Assembly: GCA_016186245.1 (NCBI GenBank)
Contig: JACPLZ010000024.1
Location: forward strand, 17,941 to 56,511
Reading direction: 5' to 3'
DNA: 38,571 bases
From: Candidatus Peregrinibacteria bacterium
GTDB taxonomy: Bacteria; Patescibacteriota; Gracilibacteria; UBA1369; LOWO2-01-FULL-3
The translations under genes and the position numbers were made by a program. The notes under the pieces were generated by a model. That model saw nothing but the letters and a program-made list of their open reading frames with translations. It had not been told where the DNA came from and did no database searches. This document shows positions 6,638 through 15,093 of the stretch, piece by piece. Each line of letters begins with the position of its first letter. The first letter of the stretch is position 1.

Positions 6638-9600
6638 ATGAAAAAATTCTTCAACTGGAAAACCATCGTTATTATCGTTTTTGCTCTCATACTAGGCTTT
6701 TTGGATCTTCCCGGAGAAACCCAGAAAAAAATCCTGCCATTTGTTCCAAAAGCAATCACAGAAACCAAATTTCAGCTTGGACTCGATCTGCAGGGCGGAG
6801 CACAGCTCGACTACAAAATCGATCTCAGAAAAGTGCCGGAAAATGACCGCGACAGCATCATCGATGGCGTACAGCAGGTTATCGAAAAACGGGTAAATCG
6901 TCTCGGAGTTGCCGAACCAAATATTTACCGGTCAGACCTGGCAGGTGAAGTGCATATCATTGTAGAGCTGGCCGAAAATGCCAATATTACCCAGGAAGAT
7001 ATCGATGAATATCTCGGTGAAAACAAAAATGTTTCAGAATTAAGCGACGACGAAAAAAAACGCGTCAGTCTGGAAAAAGCCAAAGCATTGGTTGGCAAAA
7101 CCATCCAGCTTGAATTCAAAGAAAAAAAAGAAGATACCACTCCCGATCCGGAAGAGGAAAAAAAGATCCGTTCACAGGCGGAAAAAACACTCAAAAGAAT
7201 CACCAATGGCACCGATTTTGCAATAGCGGGACAGGAAGAAACACAGGCTTATCCTGGGAAAGTCAGATATGGAAAATCTGATTACACTTTTGAAAGCAAT
7301 TTGCCGGACAACGTTAAAAACACCCTGAAAGAATTACAACCCGGAGAAACACATGACGAGATTATTTCCACGGAAGGAAGCTATACGGTCGATCCCCAGA
7401 CTGGCACACTGGTTGAAGACAAAGGGATAGCAATCATAAAACTTGTAGAATCAAAAGAAGAGACAAAGATTAAAAAAGAAGTGGATGCCAGCCACATTTT
7501 GATCGCCTACAAAGGCGCTGAAGGAGCTGCGGAAAGCGTAACCCGCAGTGAAAACGAAGCCGAAGATATCGCAAAAGACATCAAAAAACGTCTCGATGGC
7601 GGCGAGAGCTTTGCCGATTTGGCAAAAACATATTCCGATGATGCGAGCAATAAAGACAAGGGAGGCATACTCGATGCGCCGGTCAATGATACAGACAACG
7701 CATACGTTTTTGATTTTGAAAAAGCTGCGTTGGAGCTGGAAGAAAACGAGCTAAGCGGACCGGTCAAAACCCAATTCGGTTTTCATATTATCAAGGCAAC
7801 TAAAATCCGCACGGATATTAAGGAAAAACAATACATATATGAAAGTATCAGCTATTCCACCGCACCGGACCCCTGGAAAGAAACCGGCCTCACAGGAGAA
7901 CACTTTGTACATGCAGATGTCCAGTTAAGTCCATCGTTTGTGCCGTATGTAAGCATCCAATTTAATGAGGAAGGAGCAAGATTATTTGAGGAGATTACAG
8001 CAAGAAACATCAAGAAACCGGTGGCAATTTTTGTGGGAGGCGAGCTGATTTCCTGGCCAGAGGTAAAAGAAAAAATTGCAGGCGGCAATGCGCAGATATC
8101 GGGAGGTCAGGGAGGTTTTACAAATGAAGAAGCCCAGCAGCTTGCCCGCGATCTCAATACCGGAGCAATACCCGCGCCAATAGTCCTCACAGGTGAATAC
8201 ACCATTGGAGCTACGCTCGGACAGGAAGCCCTGGATAAAAGCCTTAAAGCAGGCGCAATCGGCCTCCTCATAGTCATGGTATTCATGATCATTTATTATA
8301 GAATTCCAGGAATCATCGCGAGCATCTCCCTGCTGGTTTACGGTGTCATTCTGCTTTTCCTGCTCAAAGCACAGCTGCATCTTGGCATAGCCCTTCTACT
8401 CGCGCTTATAATTCTCGGCTTCCTGGTGGTAAAAATCGTAAACAATCGGGACTCCGGTTGGGAAAAATTCCTCTCATTCATCCTCGCCTGTTTTGGATTT
8501 TTCTTTATTACCTTCCTTCTAAAAACCGGCGTAGTGCTCACTGTCGCAGGCATTTCCGGCATTATCATGTCTTTGGGAATGGCTGTCGATGCCAATATTT
8601 TGATTTTTGAAAGAGTGAAGGAAGAACTAAGAGAAGGCCACAAACTCGACGCAGCAATCCAAAATGGCTTTCATCAAGCTTGGAGCGCCATCCGTGATTC
8701 CAATTTTTCCACTCTCCTTACCTGCGCAATATTGTTTTATTTTGGCAGTTCCATCATTCGCGGCTTCGCTTTCAACCTTGCAGCGGGTATCCTAGTTTCC
8801 ATGTTCACCGCCATCACAATCACCAGAACACTGCTCCACAGATTTGTTGGCACAAAAATAGGAGAAAGCAAAAAAGCCATGGGCATCATCAGCGACAAAG
8901 AAAAAACAACAATAAAATTTACAAAAAACAGCAAACCGTGGTTCACATTGTCCGGCATACTTGTCGGAGCTTCCATCGTTGCAATGATAGTATTCGGATT
9001 GAATCTCGGCATAGATTTCAAAGGAGGAACACTGCTTGAGTATAAGTTTTCCGAAGCGGTAACCAAAGAAACGCTGGCCGGCGCTTTTGCCGATATAGGT
9101 AAAGAACTTAACGAAGAAGCTGCGCCGTCTGAATCTTCTTCCAAAACCACATTGGAAACAGACAGTTCGACAAAAATAGATTTTGAGAAAATCCAGATTC
9201 TCGAAGCTGGAGAAAACAGCTACATTATCAAAACAAAATATCTCACATCGGAACAGCACGACAAAGTAATCGAACAAATGGAAGCAAAACTCCCAAAATT
9301 CACCGAATCGCGTTTTACAACCACTGGGCCGACTATCGGAAAAACGCTGCTCCACAAAGCATCGATTGCAATTATTTTTGCTATCGTCATGATGGTAATT
9401 TATGTATCACTGGCCTTTAGAAAAATTCCAAAAGAAGTAAATCCATGGCGCTTCGGAGTCTGCGCAATCGCAGCGCTGATTCATGACGTGCTGATAGTAA
9501 CAGGAATATTTGTTGTCCTAAGCCAATTTTTAAATGTGGAAATAGACGCGCTGTTTATCACAGCGATGCTTACCGTCTTCGGTTACTCCGTCAATGACAC

Positions 9601-9877
9601 AATTGTCGTCATGGACAGATTGAGAGAAAGATTGATCCATTCGCCGGAATATTCCCTGGAAGACAACTCCGACATCGCGCTCACCCAGACTTTAAGACGC
9701 TCAATCAATACATCACTGTCGACATTATTGGCGATGCTGCCGATACTTTTCTTTGGCAGCCAGTCAATCTTCTACTTTATTTTGGCGCTCGTCCTTGGAA
9801 TAATCATCGGAACATACTCATCTATCTTTGTGGCCACACCGTTACTGGTATTCTGGAATAAGAAAAAAGCAGACTAA
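6638..9877 (+). CDS. secDF: Fused SecD-SecF translocase subunit with inserted parvulin domains
   Basis: SecDF uses the proton gradient to pull secreted proteins out of SecYEG. Order in the 1079 residues: N-terminal membrane helix (~7-25); SecD P1 start LGLDLQGGAQLDYKI (~47) and GKTIQLEF (~153); an insertion of about 250 residues (~165-415); then SecD resumes with FVHADVQL, VSIQFNEEGARLFEEIT and ARDLNTGAIPAPI. The SecD membrane block follows, then SecF from ~760 (GLNLGIDFKGGTLLEYKF) with its own membrane helices and FGYSVNDTIVVMDRLRE. The insertion holds a canonical parvulin (PpiC) domain at ~283-391 (ASHILIA, GGESFADLAKTYSDD, KGGILD, FGFHIIKATKI) preceded by a degenerate copy at ~180-275 (NGTDFAIAGQEE, LKELQPGE, IAIIKLVES). 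I chose ATG 6638 because MKKFFNWKTIVII puts the helix at the N terminus; an earlier in-frame ATG overlaps the cupin gene. Confidence 0.95.
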   Translation: MKKFFNWKTIVIIVFALILGFLDLPGETQKKILPFVPKAITETKFQLGLDLQGGAQLDYKIDLRKVPENDRDSIIDGVQQVIEKRVNRLGVAEPNIYRSDLAGEVHIIVELAENANITQEDIDEYLGENKNVSELSDDEKKRVSLEKAKALVGKTIQLEFKEKKEDTTPDPEEEKKIRSQAEKTLKRITNGTDFAIAGQEETQAYPGKVRYGKSDYTFESNLPDNVKNTLKELQPGETHDEIISTEGSYTVDPQTGTLVEDKGIAIIKLVESKEETKIKKEVDASHILIAYKGAEGAAESVTRSENEAEDIAKDIKKRLDGGESFADLAKTYSDDASNKDKGGILDAPVNDTDNAYVFDFEKAALELEENELSGPVKTQFGFHIIKATKIRTDIKEKQYIYESISYSTAPDPWKETGLTGEHFVHADVQLSPSFVPYVSIQFNEEGARLFEEITARNIKKPVAIFVGGELISWPEVKEKIAGGNAQISGGQGGFTNEEAQQLARDLNTGAIPAPIVLTGEYTIGATLGQEALDKSLKAGAIGLLIVMVFMIIYYRIPGIIASISLLVYGVILLFLLKAQLHLGIALLLALIILGFLVVKIVNNRDSGWEKFLSFILACFGFFFITFLLKTGVVLTVAGISGIIMSLGMAVDANILIFERVKEELREGHKLDAAIQNGFHQAWSAIRDSNFSTLLTCAILFYFGSSIIRGFAFNLAAGILVSMFTAITITRTLLHRFVGTKIGESKKAMGIISDKEKTTIKFTKNSKPWFTLSGILVGASIVAMIVFGLNLGIDFKGGTLLEYKFSEAVTKETLAGAFADIGKELNEEAAPSESSSKTTLETDSSTKIDFEKIQILEAGENSYIIKTKYLTSEQHDKVIEQMEAKLPKFTESRFTTTGPTIGKTLLHKASIAIIFAIVMMVIYVSLAFRKIPKEVNPWRFGVCAIAALIHDVLIVTGIFVVLSQFLNVEIDALFITAMLTVFGYSVNDTIVVMDRLRERLIHSPEYSLEDNSDIALTQTLRRSINTSLSTLLAMLPILFFGSQSIFYFILALVLGIIIGTYSSIFVATPLLVFWNKKKAD

Positions 9878-9909
9878 AGAATCACAATTTGCACCCTGCA
9901 ACTAAACGA

Positions 9910-9941
9910 CCAAGAAAAATTTCCCAGGAAATTTTTCTTGG
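9910..9941. terminator. Bidirectional intrinsic terminator
   Basis: A perfect 14-bp stem (9910-9923 with 9928-9941) with loop CCAG, followed on the plus strand by TATATCATTTTTTT. It separates convergent secDF and the tRNA. The stem itself gives A- and T-rich arms on both strands. Confidence 0.85.
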
Positions 9942-9954
9942 TATATCATTTTTT

Positions 9955-10031
9955 TGGTGCTCCCGAGAGGATTTGAACCTCTAACCTCCTGGTCCGAAGC
10001 CAGGCGCTCTATCCAGTTGCGCTACGGGAGC
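9955..10031 (-). tRNA. tRNA-Arg (anticodon TCG)
   Basis: On the minus strand the acceptor arms GCTCCCG and CGGGAGC pair over 7 bp. The anticodon stem CCTGG/CCAGG holds the 7-nt loop CTTCGGA, giving anticodon TCG (reads CGA and by wobble other CGN codons). The T arm carries the GTTCAAATC loop. The discriminator is A, and the 3' CCA is encoded (9955-9957). Length is 77 nt with CCA. Confidence 0.93.
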
Positions 10032-10047
10032 AAGTGCAAAGAAAATA

Positions 10048-10075
10048 TCTATATCTTCATTCCTTATACCTCCAA
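10048..10075 (-). promoter_or_regulatory. Possible tRNA-Arg promoter
   Basis: Minus-strand TTGGAG (10075-10070), a 16-nt spacer and TATAGA (10053-10048) lie 16 nt upstream of the mature tRNA 5' end. This is a moderate match only. Confidence 0.4.
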
Positions 10076-10402
10076 CCAACATCGTTGCCATCGACATTAA
10101 CAACATGTTTTTGTACTTCTACCATACCAATAAGGTTAATAAATAAAGGAGGCAATTGTACTAATTTGCATCAATCCGTACAACTATTCTACACCAACCA
10201 AACCCTGAAACGTTCGGATTTTTCCAGAATCCTATGCTCTCTGTTCAGATTAAACAGATAGGAAAAAATAGTCAAATTACCCAGTAAAGTAAGGTCATGT
10301 CCAAATTGCCTCTTAATTCCTTCATTTTTATGCCTGTTTTCCTGTGAATTGTTCATTTTAGGCTTGTTTAAGCCCAAAAGCTTACAGGAAAATCACAAAT
10401 TG
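10076..10402. other. Noncoding gap with a nested inverted repeat
   Basis: No convincing gene is visible; the short frames here lack start signals and recognisable products. Near the right end TTTTCCTGT (10337-10345) and ACAGGAAAA (10384-10392) form an inverted repeat enclosing a smaller hairpin, GGCTT-gttt-AAGCC (10361-10374). It lies 10 nt beyond the 3' end of the minus-strand peptidase gene and may end or protect its transcript, but it lacks a T run. Confidence 0.45.
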
Positions 10403-11704
10403 TCAAGCCTCTCTCTCCTTCATTTTCCGTTCCCGTCTTGCCAATGCAACCTGCCTGAAAATTCCAGGATTCATTTCTCCCATGGAAAAATGTCCTCTAT
10501 CATTCTCAATACCGCCAACAAGTCCATATGCCTGCAAATACGGCTCGGCCATCTCCCAGTTTTGTATATCAACCGCCAATCCTTTCTCATGAAAAGATTT
10601 TCCAGGAGGAGCAGCTAAAGAATGACCTCCGGTTCCGGAAGGCTGCGAATCATCCGTATATCCAAATTCTTCACGTATTTCCCGCTGCTCCTCCACTGAC
10701 CGATAATCACTTATCACCACCAGATGCTCTCCGGTAGCAATATAAAAATCCCTATCTGCCAGCCTCAAAGCCATCAGCACCACAGGCTGCGCAGTTACAG
10801 GCCGACCGCCAATTATATCCGTCCTCACCGGATCATCCGGCAGATTATTTTCATTGAAATTTTCAACAGAAGAAAAAACATCGGGCTTTTCCATATCCTC
10901 AGCCTTAAACTCAAAATTAACCGCAGATGCATATTCTTTAACCACATCAATCCATAAAGTTTTATCCAACCCGGGAAAATACTTTTTCAGACCATTCAGG
11001 GCAAATCCCAAAAAAACCGGATTATAATGCCCTCCCTGCACAGTATCGCCAAAACCATAAGACGCTTCGATATTTTGCAGAATCATCGCAGCAACTTCAA
11101 CGAATTCCCTCACATTGCCTTTAAAGCCAGCCTTTCCTTCTCCGGCCTTTTTCAAAAAAGCCGCAAGAATATAACCATCCACGACAAAATCCTCGCCAAT
11201 GCTCCTCTCAACACCGCCAAAAGATTTTCCAAATTTTTCCTTATACTCAGCCGCCGCCGAATATTCATCCTCAATCGCCATCACCGTAATATCCAGTTTA
11301 TTCCACATCGTCAGATATTCGCCGCCGCAAAAAAATCCCTGATTGCCGCGGCGTTCATAAACATCCCCATCCCACTTCACAGCACGAACACCGTAAGGCA
11401 GCATATCTTCCACTCTTGTCTGATACGATAAAGCAATATTTTCTTTAAAATCCAGAATGAATCTATCGCCTACAACAGGCTTTGTTCCAGGCTTAAACCC
11501 GGCCACTAAAGCCAATCTCCCTTCCCATCCAAGCCGAAAAAATTTCTCCGGTTTCACGGATGAAATATCCCGGGAAATCAACTCCTTTGCCACTTCTCCG
11601 GACACCATATCCTTGGCCGGCTGTACCAGACTCATCGCCAGTTTATCCGCCTCGGACAAAGGAATCGCTTCCGGTCGTTTTACCGATTCAATTGTATTGT
11701 TCAT
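10403..11704 (-). CDS. M15-family (VanY-like) peptidase without signal peptide
   Basis: A 433-aa protein whose last ~110 residues look like a D-Ala-D-Ala carboxypeptidase or L,D-type peptidase of the M15 fold. Seen: LVVISDYRSVEEQREI, GTGGHSLAAP, then SFHEKGLAVDI (the SxHxxGxAxD zinc motif) and DRGHFSMGE with the last zinc His. The first ~300 residues are a domain I do not recognise (FKPGTKPVVGDRFIL, VERRGNQGFFCGG-like segments, TVQGGHYNPVFLG). There is no signal peptide or membrane helix, which is odd for a cell-wall enzyme. It may be released by lysis, exported by another route, or act on another substrate. It is monocistronic, divergent from priA, with its own promoter. Peptidase fold fairly sure; substrate unknown. 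Confidence 0.75.
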   Translation of the reverse strand: MNNTIESVKRPEAIPLSEADKLAMSLVQPAKDMVSGEVAKELISRDISSVKPEKFFRLGWEGRLALVAGFKPGTKPVVGDRFILDFKENIALSYQTRVEDMLPYGVRAVKWDGDVYERRGNQGFFCGGEYLTMWNKLDITVMAIEDEYSAAAEYKEKFGKSFGGVERSIGEDFVVDGYILAAFLKKAGEGKAGFKGNVREFVEVAAMILQNIEASYGFGDTVQGGHYNPVFLGFALNGLKKYFPGLDKTLWIDVVKEYASAVNFEFKAEDMEKPDVFSSVENFNENNLPDDPVRTDIIGGRPVTAQPVVLMALRLADRDFYIATGEHLVVISDYRSVEEQREIREEFGYTDDSQPSGTGGHSLAAPPGKSFHEKGLAVDIQNWEMAEPYLQAYGLVGGIENDRGHFSMGEMNPGIFRQVALARRERKMKEREA

Positions 11705-11725
11705 AAATTTTTACAAAATCCCACA

Positions 11726-11734
11726 ATTATAGCA
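11726..11734 (-). promoter_or_regulatory. Extended -10 promoter of the M15 peptidase gene
   Basis: The minus strand reads TGCTATAAT, a perfect extended -10. It ends 21 nt before the ATG at 11704. It is back to back with the priA promoter. Confidence 0.7.
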
Positions 11735-11761
11735 AAAAAAGACATGTTTTTCAATTAGGTA

Positions 11762-11770
11762 TGCTATATT
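11762..11770 (+). promoter_or_regulatory. Extended -10 promoter of priA (leaderless arrangement)
   Basis: TGCTATATT ends 6 nt before the priA ATG at 11777, so +1 should coincide with the start codon. The same nine bases with the same spacing stand before the riboflavin kinase gene. Confidence 0.65.
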
Positions 11771-11776
11771 TCCCGC

Positions 11777-13753
11777 ATGAAATTCGCCGAAATCGTTTTT
11801 CAGAAAAAAACCGTACTTACCTATTCGATTCCCGGCAAGATGGAACTTTTAACAGGCCAGCTTGTCAAAGTGCCTTTGAGAAAAAAAATTGAGAACGGAC
11901 TTGTCTGGAAAATTCACGACAGCAAACCGGAATTTAAGACCCTGGCAATACAGGAAATCATCGATGCAAAACCGCATCTTTCCGCGACACAGATACGGCT
12001 TATTGAATGGATGGAAAAATATTATTTTTGCCAATTATATAAAATCCTAAAATTATTCATTCCAAAAAGAATTTTCGAACAAAAATTTTTCAGGAAAAAA
12101 TCCGCCGCAGAAAAACTTCAAGCCCAATCCACAATTCAAAAAAATCCGCAAAAAAAATTAACAGATGAACAAAATCAGGCGCTCAAGAAAATTCTCACCG
12201 AAAAATCCAACAAATCCCTGCTGCACGGCATAACCGGCTCAGGTAAAACGGAAATTTATGCGCGGCTGGCCGAACATTTTATCGCCAAAAATAAACAGGT
12301 TTTAATTTTAGTACCGGAAATTTCCCTCACTCCACAGACAATCGGCTACTTCGAAAACGCCCTCGGATCAAAAGCGACAGTCATTCACAGTAAAATTTCC
12401 GAAGGAGAAAGATTCCAGGCCTGGACGGAAATATGGCAGGGAAAAGCCAAATTTGTCATCGGTTCGCGCTCGGCAATCTTTTGCCCTTTTCAAAATCTGG
12501 GAGCCATCATCATCGACGAGGAGCACGAACATTCCTACAAACAGGAACAAAGTCCCCGCTACACAGTCCACAAAATCGCCGAAAAAATCCTGGAATTTCA
12601 GCCGGAAATAAAAATCATTCTTGGCTCCGCAACCCCGAACATTGAAACACTTGAAGAATTTAAAGACAGCACCATTTTTTTAACAAAACGTATCGGCGAT
12701 TTGCAGCTTCCAGATGTCGAAATCATCGATCTCAGGGAAGAATTCAAAAAGAAAAATAAGTCCATTTTCAGCGAAAAATTACAGACCGAAATCCAAAAAA
12801 CTCTCGACGCCAAAGAACAGATAATTTTATTTATCAACCGCCGAGGAGCAGCTTCATCGGTGGTTTGCAGGGATTGCGGTTACACCGAAAAATGCCCCAA
12901 TTGCGAATTGCCTCTTACGTATCACGCCTCCACCTTAAGCACTCCCGGCCTTATCTGCCACCACTGCGGAAAAATCGCGCAGGCGCCATCGACATGCAAA
13001 ACCTGCCAGGGCGGCAACATCCGCTTTCTTGGCATCGGCACGCAAAAAATCGAAAGTGAATTATTGAAAGAATTTCCTGGCATAAAAGTTTTACGCGCCG
13101 ACAAAGACACCACTTCCCGCAAAAACAGTTTTGAAAAAATATACCGCGACTTTAAAAACGGCCAGGCAGACGTGCTTATCGGCACACAGATGATTGCCAA
13201 AGGCCTGCACATGCCAAAAGTCCGGCTGGTCGGCGTGATCCTGGCGGATATTGGCTTGAATATCCCGGATTTCCGCGCCGCCGAAAGAAATTTTCAGCTC
13301 ATGACACAAGTTGCCGGACGCGCCGGACGGAGCAACAGACAAGGAAAAGTGATTATCCAGACTTATAACCCGGGACACGTTTCCCTGCTCTGCACAAAAA
13401 ATCATGACTACACCGGATTTATGAATTACGAACGGACACAGCGGCAAATTCTAAAAAATCCCCCATTCAGCCGACTCGCCAAAATAACGGTTGAGAATAA
13501 AATCTTGAAGAACTGCCGCGAGGAAAGCGAAAAAATCGACAATCTCCTCTGGAAACTTGCCCGCGAAAACAACCTCACCGACAATCTCGAAATCAATAAT
13601 TATCCTGCATATATCATGCGGCTTCACGGAAAATATCGCCACATTCTTCTCATCAAATCCCCCGCCCCTCACACTCTTTTGGAAAAATTGCCGGAAGAAT
13701 ATATAATGGCCGCAAATATCAAGATAGATGTTGATCCAATCCAGGTAACATGA
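11777..13753 (+). CDS. priA: Primosomal replication helicase PriA
   Basis: A 3'-5' superfamily 2 helicase that reloads the replisome at stalled forks. Seen: N-terminal DNA-binding segment (VFQKKTVLTYSIP, LVKVPLRKK); Walker A GITGSGKTE (~150); LVPEISLTPQ; DEEHEHSYKQE (Walker B, ~246); GSATPNIET; the zinc-binding insert with CRDCGYTEKCPNC (~364) and CHHCG...CKTCQGG (~411); RFLGIGTQKIE; VLIGTQMIAKGLHMP; and the Q-x-x-G-R-A-G-R motif VAGRAGR. At 658 aa it is a little shorter than the E. coli protein (732), mostly in the N-terminal half. Its stop overlaps the trpS start (ATGA), so the two are translationally coupled. Confidence 0.97.
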   Translation: MKFAEIVFQKKTVLTYSIPGKMELLTGQLVKVPLRKKIENGLVWKIHDSKPEFKTLAIQEIIDAKPHLSATQIRLIEWMEKYYFCQLYKILKLFIPKRIFEQKFFRKKSAAEKLQAQSTIQKNPQKKLTDEQNQALKKILTEKSNKSLLHGITGSGKTEIYARLAEHFIAKNKQVLILVPEISLTPQTIGYFENALGSKATVIHSKISEGERFQAWTEIWQGKAKFVIGSRSAIFCPFQNLGAIIIDEEHEHSYKQEQSPRYTVHKIAEKILEFQPEIKIILGSATPNIETLEEFKDSTIFLTKRIGDLQLPDVEIIDLREEFKKKNKSIFSEKLQTEIQKTLDAKEQIILFINRRGAASSVVCRDCGYTEKCPNCELPLTYHASTLSTPGLICHHCGKIAQAPSTCKTCQGGNIRFLGIGTQKIESELLKEFPGIKVLRADKDTTSRKNSFEKIYRDFKNGQADVLIGTQMIAKGLHMPKVRLVGVILADIGLNIPDFRAAERNFQLMTQVAGRAGRSNRQGKVIIQTYNPGHVSLLCTKNHDYTGFMNYERTQRQILKNPPFSRLAKITVENKILKNCREESEKIDNLLWKLARENNLTDNLEINNYPAYIMRLHGKYRHILLIKSPAPHTLLEKLPEEYIMAANIKIDVDPIQVT

Positions 13754-14718
13754 AAAGAATTCTCTCCGGCGTACAACCCAGCGGCAAACCGCACCTTGGC
13801 AATTATCTCGGCGCAATGCGGCAGCACATCGAAATGCAGAAAGATTTTGAATGTTATCTTTTTATCGCTGACCTCCACGCATTGACCACCGTCCGCGATC
13901 CCGAATTAATGCGCAAACAAACTTATGACTTGGCGGTGTCCTACCTCGCCCTCGGCCTCGATCCGGAAAAAACCGTTTTTTTCCGACACTCTGATCTGCC
14001 CGAGCACACGGAATTATGCTGGATTTTGGATTGCATTATAAAAATGCCGTTTCTGGAACGCGCTCACGCCTGGAAAGACGCCCAGGAAAAGGGCCGCAAA
14101 GAAACCACAGTCGGCCTTTTTAATTACCCTGTTTTGCAGGCTGCAGACATTTTGCTGTATCAGCCGGATCTTGTGCCGGTCGGCCAGGATCAGAAACAGC
14201 ACGTGGAAATGACCCGCGACATCGCCATCACTTTTAATAATATTTTTGGTGAAGTTTTTAAACTGCCTGAGCCGTTTATCAAAGAAGAAGTTGCCGTCGT
14301 ACCTGGCACCGACAGCCAGAAGATGAGCAAATCTTACGGCAACACCATTGATATTTTTGCTGAAGAATCGGAGCTCAAAAAACAAGTTATGAGCATAGTT
14401 ACAGACTCCACTCCGCTGGAAAAACCTAAGGATCCGGGAAAATGCAATGTTTTCAAACTGTACAAACTCATTGCCGATAAAAAGTCCGTGAAAGACCTGG
14501 AACAAAAATATCGCAAAGGCGGTTTTGGTTACGGCGACGCAAAAAAATTGCTACTCAAAACAATCCTCAATCACTTTGCAGACGCCCGCGAACGCTACAA
14601 AGAGCTGACCCCCAAGAAAAAACTCATCCACGAAATCCTTGAAAACGGCGCCAAAATAGCAAAAAAAGTCGCCGCGGAAACACTGGAAAAAGTGAAGAAA
14701 AAGGTTGGATACCGATAA
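13750..14718 (+). CDS. trpS: Tryptophanyl-tRNA synthetase
   Basis: A class Ic aminoacyl-tRNA synthetase charging tRNA-Trp. Seen: GVQPSGKPHLGNYLGA (the HIGH-type motif PHLGN at ~14), FIADLHALTT, NYPVLQAADILLY, VGQDQKQHVEMTRDIA and the KMSKS loop QKMSKSYGN (~190). The length of 322 aa is normal. The last ~60 residues, including RERYKELTPKKKLIHEIL, match the usual helical C-terminal end. It is co-transcribed with priA by a 4-nt overlap. Confidence 0.97.
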   Translation: MKRILSGVQPSGKPHLGNYLGAMRQHIEMQKDFECYLFIADLHALTTVRDPELMRKQTYDLAVSYLALGLDPEKTVFFRHSDLPEHTELCWILDCIIKMPFLERAHAWKDAQEKGRKETTVGLFNYPVLQAADILLYQPDLVPVGQDQKQHVEMTRDIAITFNNIFGEVFKLPEPFIKEEVAVVPGTDSQKMSKSYGNTIDIFAEESELKKQVMSIVTDSTPLEKPKDPGKCNVFKLYKLIADKKSVKDLEQKYRKGGFGYGDAKKLLLKTILNHFADARERYKELTPKKKLIHEILENGAKIAKKVAAETLEKVKKKVGYR

Positions 14719-14764
14719 ACAAAGCCAGATTTTACAGGTGACGAATGAAACATCTCAAAAAGAC

Positions 14765-14794
14765 TTGATTTCGCAATACAATCCCAGCTATACT
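14765..14794 (+). promoter_or_regulatory. Promoter of the AbrB/PIN operon
   Basis: TTGATT (14765-14770), an 18-nt spacer and TATACT (14789-14794) make a near-consensus vegetative promoter. The predicted +1 falls inside the palindrome at 14799-14813. Confidence 0.75.
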
Positions 14795-14798
14795 TAAA

Positions 14799-14813
14799 GT
14801 AAGATTATCTTAC
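14799..14813. promoter_or_regulatory. Palindromic operator of the toxin-antitoxin operon
   Basis: GTAAGAT-T-ATCTTAC is a perfect 7-bp palindrome with a 1-nt centre, 5 nt after the -10 and over the predicted transcription start. This is where an AbrB-type antitoxin or its toxin complex would be expected to bind for autorepression. Confidence 0.7.
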
Positions 14814-14823
14814 CTCACAATTT

Positions 14824-15093
14824 ATGACCCAAGTACAAGTCACCAGCATTTCTTCAAAAGGCCAGGTCGTCATACCCAGCAATATCCGTGAAACAATGGG
14901 TATAGCAATAGGCACAAAAATGATCATATTTACTGATGGCGACAATTTACTCCTAAAACCAATTCAAGCACCACATTTTGAAACCTTTAAAAAACTGGTG
15001 AAAGAAAGCAAACAACTTATCACAAAAACCGGCTTCAAAAAGACAAATATACAAAAGCTGATAAAACAAGTGCGTAATGAAAATCATTCTTGA
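14824..15093 (+). CDS. AbrB/SpoVT-family antitoxin
   Basis: An 89-aa protein with an N-terminal swapped-hairpin DNA-binding domain: VTSISSKGQVVIPSNIRETMGI (positions 6-27), then IGTKMIIFTDGDNLLLKPI. The C-terminal part is a charged helix with many Lys residues (FKKLVKESKQLI, TNIQKLIKQVRNE) that would wrap and neutralise the PIN toxin. It overlaps the toxin gene by 17 nt, the normal order and coupling for VapBC-type systems. The upstream palindrome suggests autoregulation. Confidence 0.92.
   Translation: MTQVQVTSISSKGQVVIPSNIRETMGIAIGTKMIIFTDGDNLLLKPIQAPHFETFKKLVKESKQLITKTGFKKTNIQKLIKQVRNENHS

Noticed and set aside
10141..10165. AAAGGAGG as a Shine-Dalgarno sequence for a hidden gene
   Set aside because: The only start-like codon at a suitable distance is TTG followed after one codon by TAA.
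10034..10377. Short open frames between the tRNA and the M15 gene (for example 10034-10261 plus, 10189-10377 minus)
   Set aside because: They lack start-site promoters, recognisable motifs and plausible composition; the region looks noncoding.
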